A DNA stretch of 64,000 bases from an uncultured Granulosicoccaceae bacterium (lineage in GTDB: Bacteria; Pseudomonadota; Gammaproteobacteria; Granulosicoccales; Granulosicoccaceae). The stretch covers positions 62,001-126,000 of the forward strand of contig CALLLW010000036.1 of NCBI GenBank assembly GCA_938007995.1. The letters run 5' to 3'. Made by a program: the position numbers and the translations under genes. Shown in pieces: positions 37,820-47,793 of the stretch; positions within the stretch are counted from its first letter, which is position 1, and the number at the start of each line of letters is the position of its first letter. The notes beneath the pieces were generated by a model. It searched no databases. It was not told the origin of the DNA and saw only the letters and a list, made by a program, of their open reading frames with translations.

Positions 37820-37901
37820 AAATATTTTCTGCCGTGCTGCCAGTGGTGCGTTGCCTATGGCCAGTTTAGCTGGTTGCAGAAGTTACCGGCAGAAAATATT
37901 T
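37820..37901. repeat. Perfect 15-bp inverted repeat (stem-loop) upstream of the deacetylase
   Basis: AAATATTTTCTGCCG at 37820-37834 and its exact complement CGGCAGAAAATATTT at 37887-37901 enclose 52 bp, which themselves can partly pair. On the minus strand the 3' arm ends 2 nt before the TTG start codon. No T tract follows, so a normal terminator is unlikely. It could be a translation-control element for the deacetylase or a small mobile remnant. Confidence 0.85.
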
Positions 37902-37961
37902 ATAAAGACAATTTACGCGTTAAGAATAACGAGCATCATGCATCATTTTTGAAACAAACAT

Positions 37962-40900
37962 CTATTGCGATTGAAACAGCACACCATCCGGCACCAGCTG
38001 TTTGCCAAATCCGGGCCCTGACCAGAACACCTCAAGGGTTTCGCCGCCCAGATTCTGAAAATAACCAAGCTCAATTTCATGCAAACCCGCCTGCAGTGCG
38101 ATGTCTCCCTGCTTTTCCAGCGCACCGTGCCTGCCGTCATTGTCAACCACAAGCTGCCCGCCGATGCTCAGCCTTGACCCATCGTTGGAGCGCACATAGA
38201 AAGTGTAGTCCCCGGGCTGCTCAACATTTATCAGACCGGCATACCTCACGCCATACTGATTAACCGCACCGGCAACCGAAAGATTAAAGTTATTAACCAC
38301 ACCGGTCTGCACCGGTTGCAATGATTCAAAGTCTGGCAGGTTGTTCCAGGCTCCTTCAAAGTATTCGTAATTCAGCTGCGGTAGCAGATTGATCTGACTG
38401 TCAGGGGTGGTCGTGATGTCAGGTTCTGTCGTGGTGTCGCCTGGCAACAATACGGTTTTGCCAAAGCCCGGCCCGGCCCATGAAGTCAGAAAGCCCTTAC
38501 CGCCAAAACCCTGGAGATACCTTATTTCAACATCGTGCACTCCGGCAGCCAGAGTAACGGCGCCCTGTTTTTCAATCAGTGCGTGCAAACCATTGTTATC
38601 CACCACAAGCTGACCATCAATCAACAGCTGGCTACCGTCATCTGACTCGGTATAAAAGGTATAGGCACCTGCCTCGCCGATATCTATGCTACCTCGAAAC
38701 CGTATTGCAAATTTGCTGTTCACTGGCGACACACTCAAGTCAAGGTCTGATGTCACGGAAGTGACTGCGGGTGTGAGTGAAGCAAAATCTGGCAATGCAT
38801 TCCAGAAACCGAAATACAAATCATAATCCCACACGCTCGCAACAGAGTACTCACTCGTGGTCGTGCCATTGGCAGGCGCTCCAGAGGTTGAATCCACTGC
38901 GTTAGCAGCGAGTGCTGTATCAGCAATCACCTGCCTGCCAAAACCCGGACCACTCCATGACACGATCAGGTCGTCTTTGCCACTTTTTTCAAAGAATTCA
39001 ACGCGGATTTTGTGCTCACCGGGTGCCAGTGCCACCACGCCACTTCGCACCGGTTGAATCGGATGCAGGCCGTCATGATCTACAATCATCTGGTCATTGA
39101 TGTACAACCGACTTCCGTCATCAGACTGAATATAAAAAGTATAGTCGCCATCATCTGTAACGCTGATGACACTGTCAAAGCGGAATCCGTAGAAGTCGTC
39201 CTTCTCTCTTGGCTGGAGAGAAAAATTAGTTAGTGCACCGGTTTTTACCGCCTGCAACTGATCAAACTGCGGCAGTACATTCCAGTTACCTTCATAGTAG
39301 CTATAACTGACGGGTGTATCGAACACGGCAGCTACTTCAACTATCTCTACAAACACTGTATCGGCGATAGGTTGTTTTTCGAATCCCGGACCACTCCACA
39401 ATACTTCAAGATTATCCCGCCCGGTTTTCTCAAAAAACTCCACGCGAACGTCATGCTCTCCAGCAGTCAGTGAAACAACACCATTGCTTTCCTTGTTTAC
39501 ATGCAAACCATCGTTATCCACCACCAGCTGACCATCAACATACAATCTGCTGCCATCATCCGAGCTCGTGTAAAAAGTGTAAGCACCGCTCTCATTCACG
39601 GTGATTCTGCTATCAAAACGAAAAGCATAGAAATCATTATTCTCTCTTGGTGAGAGCGAATAGTTGCTCAACACGCCGCTTTTAACTGGTGTTAACACAT
39701 CAAATGCCGGCAGCGTATTCCAGTTACCTTCATAGTAGCTGTAGTTAACCAGTAACTCCGGCTGAGATACCACAGGTGCAACGGCAGGCTCTTCCGGTGC
39801 CACCGGATTTGAAATTGCAACCACCTCACTACCCAGATCAAAACGGGTTACAGGACGTTTCACCATATCACTGCCAGACCACGAAACTAGCAGCCCGTCA
39901 TTGGCGTTGTTTTCATAGTACTGAACAGAAATATCATGTTCGCCGGCAGCCAGAAAAACGGATCCGGTTTTTTCCGCTTCAAACCGGTGAATACCGTCAT
40001 GATTGACTACCACATTGCCATTGATGCTCAAACGACTCCCATCATCTGAAGACAGATAAAATGTATATACATCGTCAGAAGGCACAGTGATAGTGCTGTT
40101 AAAAACAAATCCGTAGGCCCAGTTTCTCTGTCTATTGTTAAGCGAGAAATTCGCCTGTGTGCCTGTAGCGACCGGCGTCAGTGCAGAAAAATCCGGCAAT
40201 TCATCCCACAGCCCTTCGTAGTAAGCAAAATTCACATTGGTGTCTGTGGTTGCAGGTGTCTCAAAAGGATCTGTAGTTATCTTTACCTCTATCTGATGAC
40301 CAACAGTAGGTACACCCTGATCATTCAATCCAAAAATCCAGTAATACCCTGGAATCAAAACATTTGGATTCGCATTGAGTTGTAACTCATAGTTACCGGT
40401 GGTGACCTTATTGAAAGGCACTGGCACAAGGCGCTGGTCAGTCGAATGATGATGGGTTACAGCAACCAGTCTGACCATATTGAATTTAACAATATCATCT
40501 GACCCGGTCAGTGTAATCGCGTCACCAGCCTGAGCTGAAGCCGGACCATTGTTAATCGAAGGTCGATCAGCTTTCTGACCAACACCATCAAAAAGATAGG
40601 GCGGCTCAAAGATCTCTCCATCCTGATGGTTGGTTTTACACAGACCGCATAATCCACCACCCATCGAGATAACGCGACCATCCTGCAACAACAATGCGGT
40701 TGAATGATAATTTCGTGGCTTCTGATGGGGTGCTACTTCACGCCATTCACCGGTATCCGGGCTCCATATCTCCGGGGTCAGAACAGTGCCTTCATCACTG
40801 AATTGCTTACCACTGGTATTACCTCCGATCACCAGGACTTCACCGTTTGGCAGCACTACCGTATTTTGCATTGTCCGCGCATTGGCCATTGGCTCAGTGG

Positions 40901-41927
40901 GTTCCACAACTGGTGAAGCCCCGTTCAGATCAATAGTCAGTGCTGTGTTTTGCGCGTTCAGCTGTCCCCCGCCTGCAACCAGCATTTTTCCGACGTCATA
41001 AATCACTGTTGTGTTGTACAGCCGGTCACCACCATCAACTTCTCGAGGGCCGTGCGCTGTGTGGGCATCGTCCTGATCCAGATTGATTGAAAAAAGTTCG
41101 TTGTTTGGTCCCGGGTGAAACAAGCTGCCATCCGGTGACACATTCAATGCTGGATACCAGTCATTATAGTTGTAGGGAAAGTCGAAGGCAGATTGCAGAT
41201 CCACATTATCCAGTAATTGCCAACCGTAACCTTGTGTCCAGATTTCAGAGTTAGAGGAAGCCGTTGTACCAAGTGATGTCACCACCTGACCGGAAGCCAG
41301 AGTAGTACTTGTTGGATACCATCGTGCCATCGCCATCGAATCGATTTCACGAAATTTGTTGTCTTCAAAAACACTAACGGTAGACACGTGGGTCCCACCA
41401 CCGGCAAGGAACACCCGTCCGTCAGGTAGCATGGATACACCGGCACAGAAAGCGTTATGGCCGGTATAGCCGGCATCCTCGAATGTACCAGTGGCCGGAT
41501 CAAAAACAGAGGCAGTGGTGACTTCCGTAGATTCACCAAAGAAATCATCGACAAAGGAAGCCCAGGTTACGATACGACCATCGGTCATATTGGCCGCGCC
41601 TACAGCTATCTCAGGCCATTCAATCAGCTCACCCCAGCGACCGGTGCTAATCCAGTCTTCAGGCCTGATAAACTGACCAATGCCCGGCTCAGGCACAAAC
41701 TCTTCGAAGTCGAGTGCGAGCTCCGCCCAGACTTCATCACCGAATGCCGCATCGTTTGCGCCCAACCCATCTACCGCCAACCCATCTACGGCAGGGGTAT
41801 CGGTACCAGAGGTCGGATCTACATGACCAAGTTCACTGTCGCCATAACAGCCCGCCAGAGACGCAATGATCAATGCACAGTATGCCGCGAAGCCACAGCG
41901 CTTTTCTGTGGATAGTCGAGAGTACAT
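37962..41927 (-). CDS. Lipoprotein copper radical oxidase (galactose/glyoxal oxidase type) with five PA14 domains
   Basis: 1321 residues. A lipoprotein signal (IIASLAGC, Cys27) anchors it. The kelch-propeller oxidase domain spans about 90-560: Cys161 (NAFCAG), Tyr204 (ARWYPTST), Tyr407-His408 (RNYHSTALLL) and His492 (VTHHHSTDQR) align with the copper ligands and Cys-Tyr cofactor residues Cys228/Tyr272/Tyr495/His496/His581 of galactose oxidase. It should oxidise alcohols or aldehydes to give hydrogen peroxide. After the C-terminal E-set domain come five PA14 domains beginning near 564, 724, 870, 1034 and 1184, each with YYEGxW at the start and SDDGSRL or a similar core. PA14 domains usually bind carbohydrate. 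The substrate and whether it is surface-exposed are inferred. Neighbour: polysaccharide deacetylase. Confidence 0.9.
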   Translation of the reverse strand: MYSRLSTEKRCGFAAYCALIIASLAGCYGDSELGHVDPTSGTDTPAVDGLAVDGLGANDAAFGDEVWAELALDFEEFVPEPGIGQFIRPEDWISTGRWGELIEWPEIAVGAANMTDGRIVTWASFVDDFFGESTEVTTASVFDPATGTFEDAGYTGHNAFCAGVSMLPDGRVFLAGGGTHVSTVSVFEDNKFREIDSMAMARWYPTSTTLASGQVVTSLGTTASSNSEIWTQGYGWQLLDNVDLQSAFDFPYNYNDWYPALNVSPDGSLFHPGPNNELFSINLDQDDAHTAHGPREVDGGDRLYNTTVIYDVGKMLVAGGGQLNAQNTALTIDLNGASPVVEPTEPMANARTMQNTVVLPNGEVLVIGGNTSGKQFSDEGTVLTPEIWSPDTGEWREVAPHQKPRNYHSTALLLQDGRVISMGGGLCGLCKTNHQDGEIFEPPYLFDGVGQKADRPSINNGPASAQAGDAITLTGSDDIVKFNMVRLVAVTHHHSTDQRLVPVPFNKVTTGNYELQLNANPNVLIPGYYWIFGLNDQGVPTVGHQIEVKITTDPFETPATTDTNVNFAYYEGLWDELPDFSALTPVATGTQANFSLNNRQRNWAYGFVFNSTITVPSDDVYTFYLSSDDGSRLSINGNVVVNHDGIHRFEAEKTGSVFLAAGEHDISVQYYENNANDGLLVSWSGSDMVKRPVTRFDLGSEVVAISNPVAPEEPAVAPVVSQPELLVNYSYYEGNWNTLPAFDVLTPVKSGVLSNYSLSPRENNDFYAFRFDSRITVNESGAYTFYTSSDDGSRLYVDGQLVVDNDGLHVNKESNGVVSLTAGEHDVRVEFFEKTGRDNLEVLWSGPGFEKQPIADTVFVEIVEVAAVFDTPVSYSYYEGNWNVLPQFDQLQAVKTGALTNFSLQPREKDDFYGFRFDSVISVTDDGDYTFYIQSDDGSRLYINDQMIVDHDGLHPIQPVRSGVVALAPGEHKIRVEFFEKSGKDDLIVSWSGPGFGRQVIADTALAANAVDSTSGAPANGTTTSEYSVASVWDYDLYFGFWNALPDFASLTPAVTSVTSDLDLSVSPVNSKFAIRFRGSIDIGEAGAYTFYTESDDGSQLLIDGQLVVDNNGLHALIEKQGAVTLAAGVHDVEIRYLQGFGGKGFLTSWAGPGFGKTVLLPGDTTTEPDITTTPDSQINLLPQLNYEYFEGAWNNLPDFESLQPVQTGVVNNFNLSVAGAVNQYGVRYAGLINVEQPGDYTFYVRSNDGSRLSIGGQLVVDNDGRHGALEKQGDIALQAGLHEIELGYFQNLGGETLEVFWSGPGFGKQLVPDGVLFQSQ

Positions 41928-42229
41928 ATGGGTGTTCCACTAAGTTTTCAGTCGACAAAAGTCGTTTTAATACTTAGTGAACGGCAAGAGTGCGTTTATA
42001 TTGACACTTACCGGGCAGAGACTCTGCCCGGCAATGCGATGTCTCTATTTTGAGGGGATCAGCAAACAGCTGGTTGAGCTTAAAGTGTTTAAAGTGCGAA
42101 TCAATTCAACTGCCCCAATCCACATGGTAGATTTCACTTGGCTGATTTCACTCCGAAGATTTCAATTGCCTGACTTGCCGACCTGAATTCCATTGCCGGT
42201 TTTGCCACCGCGTTCCGGTCAGTGATAAC
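41928..42229. other. Intergenic region between ppa and the oxidase gene, with hairpins
   Basis: CCGGGCAGAG (42011-42020) and CTCTGCCCGG (42022-42031) form a strong stem that may punctuate ppa transcription; no T tract is visible. A second inverted repeat, CACTAAG (41938-41944) and CTTAGTG (41973-41979), lies in the leader of the oxidase gene. Otherwise featureless. Confidence 0.45.
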
Positions 42230-42769
42230 TTAACCTGATTGCTGATCTGCCAGGCGCTGCACGGCTTCAAGGATCATTCTTTTCGACGTAGCAGTGTCAC
42301 GCCAACCATCAATACGCACCCACTTACCCTCTTCCAGGTCTTTGTAGTGCTCAAAAAAATGTTGCACTTGCTGTCGGGTGATTTCGGGCAAATCAGTATA
42401 GTTTTTAATACTGATGTACCGCTGCGAAATACTACAGGCTGGAACAGCAACCACTTTCTCATCCTGACCGCCGTCGTCCTCCATGACCAAAACGCCAACC
42501 GGTCGACAATTCATGACTGCACCCGGCATCAGCGGTCGGGTATTGCAGATCAGCACATCAATCGGATCGCCGTCATCCGACAGGGTATGCGGTACAAAGC
42601 CATAGTTACCCGGGTAACGCATTGGGGTATATAAAAAACGATCAACGAATAACGCCCCGGAATCCTTGTCGAGTTCATACTTGATAGGCTCGCCACCAAT
42701 CGGTACTTCAATAATGACGTTGATGTCTTCTGGGGGATTTTTTCCAACCGGAATCGCATCTAATTTCAC
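42230..42769 (-). CDS. ppa: Inorganic pyrophosphatase (soluble, family I)
   Basis: 179 residues starting at a GTG preceded by GGAGAGAG. Hydrolyses pyrophosphate from biosynthetic reactions. Family I signature [10 protein letters not shown] with the metal aspartates, plus [23 protein letters not shown] and [17 protein letters not shown]. Monocistronic, divergent from an SDR gene. Confidence 0.96.
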   Translation of the reverse strand: MKLDAIPVGKNPPEDINVIIEVPIGGEPIKYELDKDSGALFVDRFLYTPMRYPGNYGFVPHTLSDDGDPIDVLICNTRPLMPGAVMNCRPVGVLVMEDDGGQDEKVVAVPACSISQRYISIKNYTDLPEITRQQVQHFFEHYKDLEEGKWVRIDGWRDTATSKRMILEAVQRLADQQSG

Positions 42770-43220
42770 GGTTCACTCTCTCCGGGAGCCTGATGAATTA
42801 ACAGTATCTGAACAACTTCGCACGAAGCGGGCCGCATCCTGCACCGTACCGACACAGAGCGCAACTGTTTTCTCTGTTATGTCGCTTGTTATCAGCAACG
42901 CCCGCGAACCTACGCAGTAAACCAAACCGGTACACGTAATTAAATTTACATAACGTCCGCAGGTCGCAAAGTAGGGACGTCAGGGCGTGGTCGCTATTCA
43001 ATTTGCACCTGGCCGGCGGTGTTGGCGACCAGCGGCGGCAAAGCAAAATCAACACTCCAGGCAGAGCAATGCGCACCATGGCCACGCAAGGATTATAACA
43101 GCACCGCACAAGCAGAAAGCACCAGATACTGGCGGACAGCACTTTAGACGAAAACAGTACCCGGAAGGTATACTTTCACTTCAAATTAAATTTCAGAACC
43201 AACTCAAGCGAGAGAACACT
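42770..43220. other. Divergent intergenic region between ppa and an SDR gene
   Basis: 450 bp without a gene. A TATACT at 43169-43174 could be a -10 box for the SDR gene; the -35 region (TTTAGA/TAGACG) is poor. Open frames upstream of 43221 do not show SDR-like sequence. Confidence 0.35.
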
Positions 43221-43988
43221 ATGCCTGACCTGAGCGGAAAAGCCGTCATCGTTACCGGAGCAAGCCGTGGAATCGGTGCGGCAACCGCGATGGAACTCGC
43301 ACAATGTGGCGCCAGTGTAATACTCGCCGCTCGCACGGAAAACCAGATAAAACACAACGCCCAACAAATCAGAAACCACGGTGGGCAGGCAGAAGCAGTC
43401 ATTTGTGATGTCAGTAAATACAAGGACGTACAGGGTTTAATTTCACACTGCGAATCCACTTTCGGCCGGCTTGACGCACTTATCAATAATGCTGGCGTGA
43501 TCGATCCGATCGGTCATATCGCCACCTCTGATCCAGCTGCCTGGAAGCAGGCAACGTCGATCAATTTTGATGGTGTCTATCATGGTATACGAGCGGCTTT
43601 GCCAATCATGATGGCGCAGAAGTACGGCACTATCGTCACGATTGGCTCAGGTGCGGCTCATAGCGCTCTCGAAGGCTGGAGTCACTACTGCTCCTCAAAA
43701 GCGGCAGCCCACATGCTGACCCTCTGCGCTCACAAAGAAGCAGCCGCGTCCGGTGTACATGTAGTCAGTCTGAGTCCGGGCACAGTGGCCACAGAGATGC
43801 AGGTATTGATCAAGGCGTCCGGCATAAATCCGGTTAGTCAAATGGATCACTCAGATCACATTGATGCCGAATGGCCGGCCAAAACAATCTGCTGGTTGTG
43901 TTCTGAAGGAGCGTCGGAATATGCCGGTCAGGAAATTTCACTCAGAGATGCAGACATTCGCCGTAGAGTGGGCCTGGTTTCTGAGTAG
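43221..43988 (+). CDS. Short-chain dehydrogenase/reductase
   Basis: 255 residues from the ATG at 43221; a longer in-frame start at 42987 adds 78 non-SDR residues and is rejected. VTGASRGIGAATA (cofactor glycine motif), NNAGVIDP, GSGAAHS (catalytic Ser), YCSSK (Tyr-Lys) and LSPGTVATEM are present. Substrate cannot be told. The C-terminal EISLRDADIRRRVGL is unusual for classical SDRs, which end in a hydrophobic stretch. Confidence 0.85.
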   Translation: MPDLSGKAVIVTGASRGIGAATAMELAQCGASVILAARTENQIKHNAQQIRNHGGQAEAVICDVSKYKDVQGLISHCESTFGRLDALINNAGVIDPIGHIATSDPAAWKQATSINFDGVYHGIRAALPIMMAQKYGTIVTIGSGAAHSALEGWSHYCSSKAAAHMLTLCAHKEAAASGVHVVSLSPGTVATEMQVLIKASGINPVSQMDHSDHIDAEWPAKTICWLCSEGASEYAGQEISLRDADIRRRVGLVSE

Positions 43989-44068
43989 CCGATGGGGCTT
44001 AAAACAGCGGTCATTACGTAAGCGCTGAACAAGCAAGAAAGTCTGAGTGATAACACCGAGAAAATTTA

Positions 44069-44099
44069 AAGCGCGAGCTTCAGATTGATGCCCGCGCTT
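44069..44099 (-). terminator. Terminator of the DUF533 gene
   Basis: A 10-bp stem, AAGCGCGAGC (44069-44078) and GCCCGCGCTT (44090-44099) on the plus strand with one G-U pair, 11-nt loop. The A/T-rich run below 44069 gives TTTAAATTTT on the minus strand. It lies 32 bp past the DUF533 stop and between convergent genes. Confidence 0.65.
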
Positions 44100-44130
44100 G
44101 ATGCCGGTTAGTGCAAATTAGCTACGCGAG

Positions 44131-44883
44131 TTAGCTATATAAGGCTGGCACACCCAGCTTCGCGTGAATTGCATTGCTGGTCGCGTGGTCAATATTCAGA
44201 CCTTTCGCCAGCTTGTCCAGATACTGCGCCTCTTCCTGGGTATCCAGATCTATAGCAAGCAATGACATCAGGTAAACCTGTTGCTCCATGCCTTTTGGAA
44301 CCGTGGGAATAAACTGCTCGACGGAAGTCGGGTTGGCCATTTCGTTACGAATAAAAGCCGCTTCCGCTTCGCCAATCTCACCTAGATTACCGGTGATTTT
44401 TTGCTGTTCGGCCTCATCAATCTGACCATCAGCACGAGCCGCCATTAACATAGCGCGCAGCATAAGTTCCGCCTGCTGCTCTGCAGTCGGATCGGGCTCA
44501 GGCTCCTGCCCTGCCAGTGCATTGTTGAACAGATCACCAAACCCACCTTGCTGCGGTTGCTGTGGCGCCTGCTGCTGCCCGGCTTGCGCACCACCGCCCA
44601 GAGACTCAAGCAGCCCGCCCAAACCACCGGCCGCCGCTCCGCCTTGCTGGCCACCCTGCTGGCCGCTCAGCAAACTGCCGAGACCACCTGCAAGACCACC
44701 ACCTGCACCTCCACCGCCAAGCGCTCCGCCCAAGCCACCAGAACCGCCACCGGCCTTACCGAGGGCGCCACCTAACAAACCACCCAGACCACCGCCAGCA
44801 CCACCGCCTTTCAGCGCGCCACTGACGCCTTTGGCGACCATCGCACCTACTGCAACTTTTGCCAATGTACTGACCAAACTCAT
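44131..44883 (-). CDS. DUF533/TerB-like protein with long glycine-rich N-terminal half
   Basis: 250 residues. The N-terminal ~130 residues are almost pure Gly with Ala/Leu/Gln (GGLGGLLGGALGKAGG type repeats), and the C-terminal ~110 residues are a helical TerB-like domain of the DUF533 (YebE) kind: AELMLRAMLMAARADGQIDEAEQ, then IGEAEAAFIRNEM, QQVYLMSLLAIDLDTQEEAQYLDKLA. Role unknown; YebE-type proteins are usually inner-membrane or stress-associated. The Gly-rich half makes the opposite strand look proline-rich and should not be called as a gene. Confidence 0.85.
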   Translation of the reverse strand: MSLVSTLAKVAVGAMVAKGVSGALKGGGAGGGLGGLLGGALGKAGGGSGGLGGALGGGGAGGGLAGGLGSLLSGQQGGQQGGAAAGGLGGLLESLGGGAQAGQQQAPQQPQQGGFGDLFNNALAGQEPEPDPTAEQQAELMLRAMLMAARADGQIDEAEQQKITGNLGEIGEAEAAFIRNEMANPTSVEQFIPTVPKGMEQQVYLMSLLAIDLDTQEEAQYLDKLAKGLNIDHATSNAIHAKLGVPALYS

Positions 44884-45034
44884 ATTTTGTCCTCGTTATA
44901 GAAATAAACGCTGATTCCAGCGATACCAATATGTATGTTGAAGCACAGCATCCTACAACGCAAGCAATGTAATAAACTGTGCCATACTCGTTGCTCATTA
45001 CCGGGCACATCCGCATACCGCAGTCATACAGATC

Positions 45035-46222
45035 ATGCCAATACAGTTCGAAAAATCTTTTACCCAGCAAGAACCTATTCCTGAAACGGCAATAGCCAAA
45101 GCAGTCGATGTAATGCGCTCAGGCAAACTCCATCGTTACAACACAGCACCGGGAGAGGAGTCTGAAGTTGCACGGCTGGAAAAAGAATTTGCCGATTCGC
45201 TCGGTGTGAATTTTTGCCTTGCCTGTGCATCAGGCGGTTATGCAATGCATATCGCTCTAAAGGCTTGTGGCGCAAAACCGGGTGAAACCGTCATCACCAA
45301 CGCATTCACTTTAGCACCAGTGCCAGGAGCCATCGACAATGCGGGCTGCAAAGCCGCGTTGGTGGAAATTGACAACAACTACTGTGTTGATCTAAAGCAT
45401 CTCGAACAGGTCATGCGGCAAACCGACAGTAAATTTTTTCTGATGTCGCACATGCGAGGCCACCTGGCAGACATGGATGCAGTGACACACCTGTGCAACA
45501 CATACAACGTATCACTCATTGAAGACTGCGCACATACCATGGGCGCCAGCTGGAACGGCAAACCATCAGGCAGTTTCGGACGCGCCGCCTGCTTTAGCAC
45601 ACAAACCTACAAGCATATTAACAGCGGCGAAGGGGGATTCCTTACCACCAATGATGATGAAGTTATGGCAAAAGCCATTATCCACTCCGGTTCCTACATG
45701 CTGTATGAAAGACACGGCACCGTGCCAGAACCATCCGTTTTTGACGACATCAAACTCGATACGCCGAATTACAGCGGCAGAATGGACAACCTGCGTGCGG
45801 TGATTCTCAGGGAACAATTAAAAGAGCTCAGCGTTAACTGCAAACGCTGGAATCAACTATACACAGCAGCGGAAGCAGGCTTGAGAAAAAGCAATGCAAT
45901 CACTCTTTCAGAAAGACCTGCTGCAGAAACCTATGTGGGCAGCAGCATCCAGTTTCGTGTTGATGCATTGGAAAACGCACAGGATTTTATTGAAAAATGT
46001 GCTGCACGTGGTGTAGAACTCAAGTGGTTTGGCAATAAGGAACCACACGGCTTTACCAGTCGCTATGACAGTTGGCGCTATCTGGGCAATTCAACCGTAT
46101 TGCCCAATACGCTGAATATACTGGACCGCACTTTTGATATGAGATTGCCACTGACTTTCAACAAAGACGATATGCAAACTATCACAGAGATCATTGTTGA
46201 AGAAGTCACTCATTCTGTTTAA
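45035..46222 (+). CDS. DegT/DnrJ/EryC1/StrS family PLP aminotransferase
   Basis: 395 residues. CASGGYAMHIALKA and the PLP-lysine segment AACFSTQTYKHINSGEGGFL (Lys about 192) place it in the sugar aminotransferase class. The DCAHTMGASWNG segment carries the PLP-binding Asp. Such enzymes aminate keto-sugars for surface glycans or antibiotics, or dehydrate. No nucleotide-sugar gene is next to it, so it may be part of a dispersed glycan pathway. Confidence 0.9.
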   Translation: MPIQFEKSFTQQEPIPETAIAKAVDVMRSGKLHRYNTAPGEESEVARLEKEFADSLGVNFCLACASGGYAMHIALKACGAKPGETVITNAFTLAPVPGAIDNAGCKAALVEIDNNYCVDLKHLEQVMRQTDSKFFLMSHMRGHLADMDAVTHLCNTYNVSLIEDCAHTMGASWNGKPSGSFGRAACFSTQTYKHINSGEGGFLTTNDDEVMAKAIIHSGSYMLYERHGTVPEPSVFDDIKLDTPNYSGRMDNLRAVILREQLKELSVNCKRWNQLYTAAEAGLRKSNAITLSERPAAETYVGSSIQFRVDALENAQDFIEKCAARGVELKWFGNKEPHGFTSRYDSWRYLGNSTVLPNTLNILDRTFDMRLPLTFNKDDMQTITEIIVEEVTHSV

Positions 46223-46274
46223 ACGCAAGGCTGCTTTCTAATAACTTTATTCACGCACGAGTAGATTGCAACCA

Positions 46275-47663
46275 CTAACAATCAGAAATCTCCTCTAGAC
46301 TTCTAACTACACAGTCTGCATCGATAAGCTTGGGATCACGCGTCAGGATGACCTTGACCATATCATCCCAGTCCGGATACATATCTGTGATTCTCTGATT
46401 AACCTCTTCTGCCTTTAAAGAAATCGAATCCTGCGAAACTGTCAACAACAACTCCTGAGGCAGATCATCTAGTAACAATTGACCCAGACCATAAGCGAGC
46501 AGATCAGGATTGGTTTGACTACTCTGCAAACTGTTAACAAACGGCACCACAGCGCGCAAAACCTCCTGATCATCCAGGTTACCCGGTTTAAATTTCCGGT
46601 AAGTATCTTCAATTATTCGATAAGCCTTGGGCGCAGACTTATGACTTACATTTGCATTCACGCCAAACACTCTTACAGTTCGACTGAAATTGGCAAGACT
46701 GGCATCGAGCTTTTCTGACTCAGGCAGCTCATCTGCGGTCGCTTGTAACAAACGACTGTCTTTACCCTTACCGTAGGCGCTAACAGCAACAACATCAGCG
46801 ATCTCACCACCTACCCGACTCGCTGGTAATAATCCAAGAACTGCAATCAACGTCGCAGGTGCAGATTTGTCATGAATCAGAATAGTCTGCCCGGTATTCA
46901 ATCGCCGCAAAACAGGCTTGTCAGCAGACTTTGAAACCGGTAATCCATCTAACAGTTGATCAACAACTTCAGCCGCCGTGGCAGCATCAATCGCACCGGC
47001 AACAGCCACGGTCACCTCTTGTGTGGTGAAGGTTTCTCTATGCCAGCGTTTAATGTTATCGATAGAAATTGATGTGATGGTGCTTTCCACCGGGTTATTG
47101 TTCCAGTAGTCAGTAAAGGTAGACTCACCAAGCAACGTTCTTCTGGCAGCACTCCAGAGAATCGACGAACGTTCTGATAGCTGCGACTCAACCCGCTTTC
47201 GTTTCGCATCTCGCAACGCATCAAAGCGAAAATCATCAAGCAATGGCTCGCGCAGTACATCGTTAATGATGTCGACAGTCTGATCAAGCGTTTCCGGAGC
47301 CGATGAAAAAGAACCATAGATATGGTCAGGTGAAGCTCGAAGAGATGCGCTGCTGCCAAGCGCCGTTATATCCTGTTGAATTTTTTTCGCCGTTCGATCA
47401 CCAGCCCCGCCGGACGACATCAGCTCCACCCCGAGCGTGCTGGCTGCAGGCAAGCCGGATGTATGAGCAAAATCGTTTGGCCAGATCACATGTACAGAAA
47501 CACGCCCGGCATTCGGCATGTAGGCGAGCGAGAACCGCTGCCCATTCTCAGTCACGTGCTCAGATAAATCCGTTATATTGCCCACCGGCTCCTGAGGCAC
47601 CGTTGCACAGGCCGTAAACAACAATACAACTGCTGAGAAATATTTGATGGTTTTATTATTCAT
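46275..47663 (-). CDS. M16-like peptidase homologue, probably non-catalytic lipoprotein
   Basis: 462 residues with a lipoprotein signal (FSAVVLLFTAC). The fold follows the M16 (pitrilysin/insulinase) half-domains: GRVSVHVIWPNDFAHTSG, QLSERSSILWSAARRTLLGESTF, and FTTQEVTVAVAGAIDAATAAEVVDQLL. The HxxEH zinc-binding motif is absent: the corresponding segment reads ASTLGVELMSSGGAG. So it is likely a non-catalytic partner, as in two-gene M16 systems, but no catalytic partner is adjacent. Confidence 0.8.
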   Translation of the reverse strand: MNNKTIKYFSAVVLLFTACATVPQEPVGNITDLSEHVTENGQRFSLAYMPNAGRVSVHVIWPNDFAHTSGLPAASTLGVELMSSGGAGDRTAKKIQQDITALGSSASLRASPDHIYGSFSSAPETLDQTVDIINDVLREPLLDDFRFDALRDAKRKRVESQLSERSSILWSAARRTLLGESTFTDYWNNNPVESTITSISIDNIKRWHRETFTTQEVTVAVAGAIDAATAAEVVDQLLDGLPVSKSADKPVLRRLNTGQTILIHDKSAPATLIAVLGLLPASRVGGEIADVVAVSAYGKGKDSRLLQATADELPESEKLDASLANFSRTVRVFGVNANVSHKSAPKAYRIIEDTYRKFKPGNLDDQEVLRAVVPFVNSLQSSQTNPDLLAYGLGQLLLDDLPQELLLTVSQDSISLKAEEVNQRITDMYPDWDDMVKVILTRDPKLIDADCVVRSLEEISDC

Positions 47664-47793
47664 CGCAGTATTCTATCAGCTTGATTGAACGCTTCTACGA
47701 CCGAACCTTAATGAAACAAACCGATAGAGCTACGCAGGTGACTAATAAAAAATCAGCACCACAGTTGCGTAAGTGAGAGAGTGCCGGTGTGGG

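Noticed and set aside
42987..43220. Longer N-terminus for the SDR at 43221
   Set aside because: The 78 extra residues show no SDR or signal features, and the ATG at 43221 gives the normal length.
44522..44914. Proline-rich frame opposite the DUF533 gene
   Set aside because: Mirror of the glycine-rich codons (GGN read as CCN); the DUF533 frame has real domain signatures.
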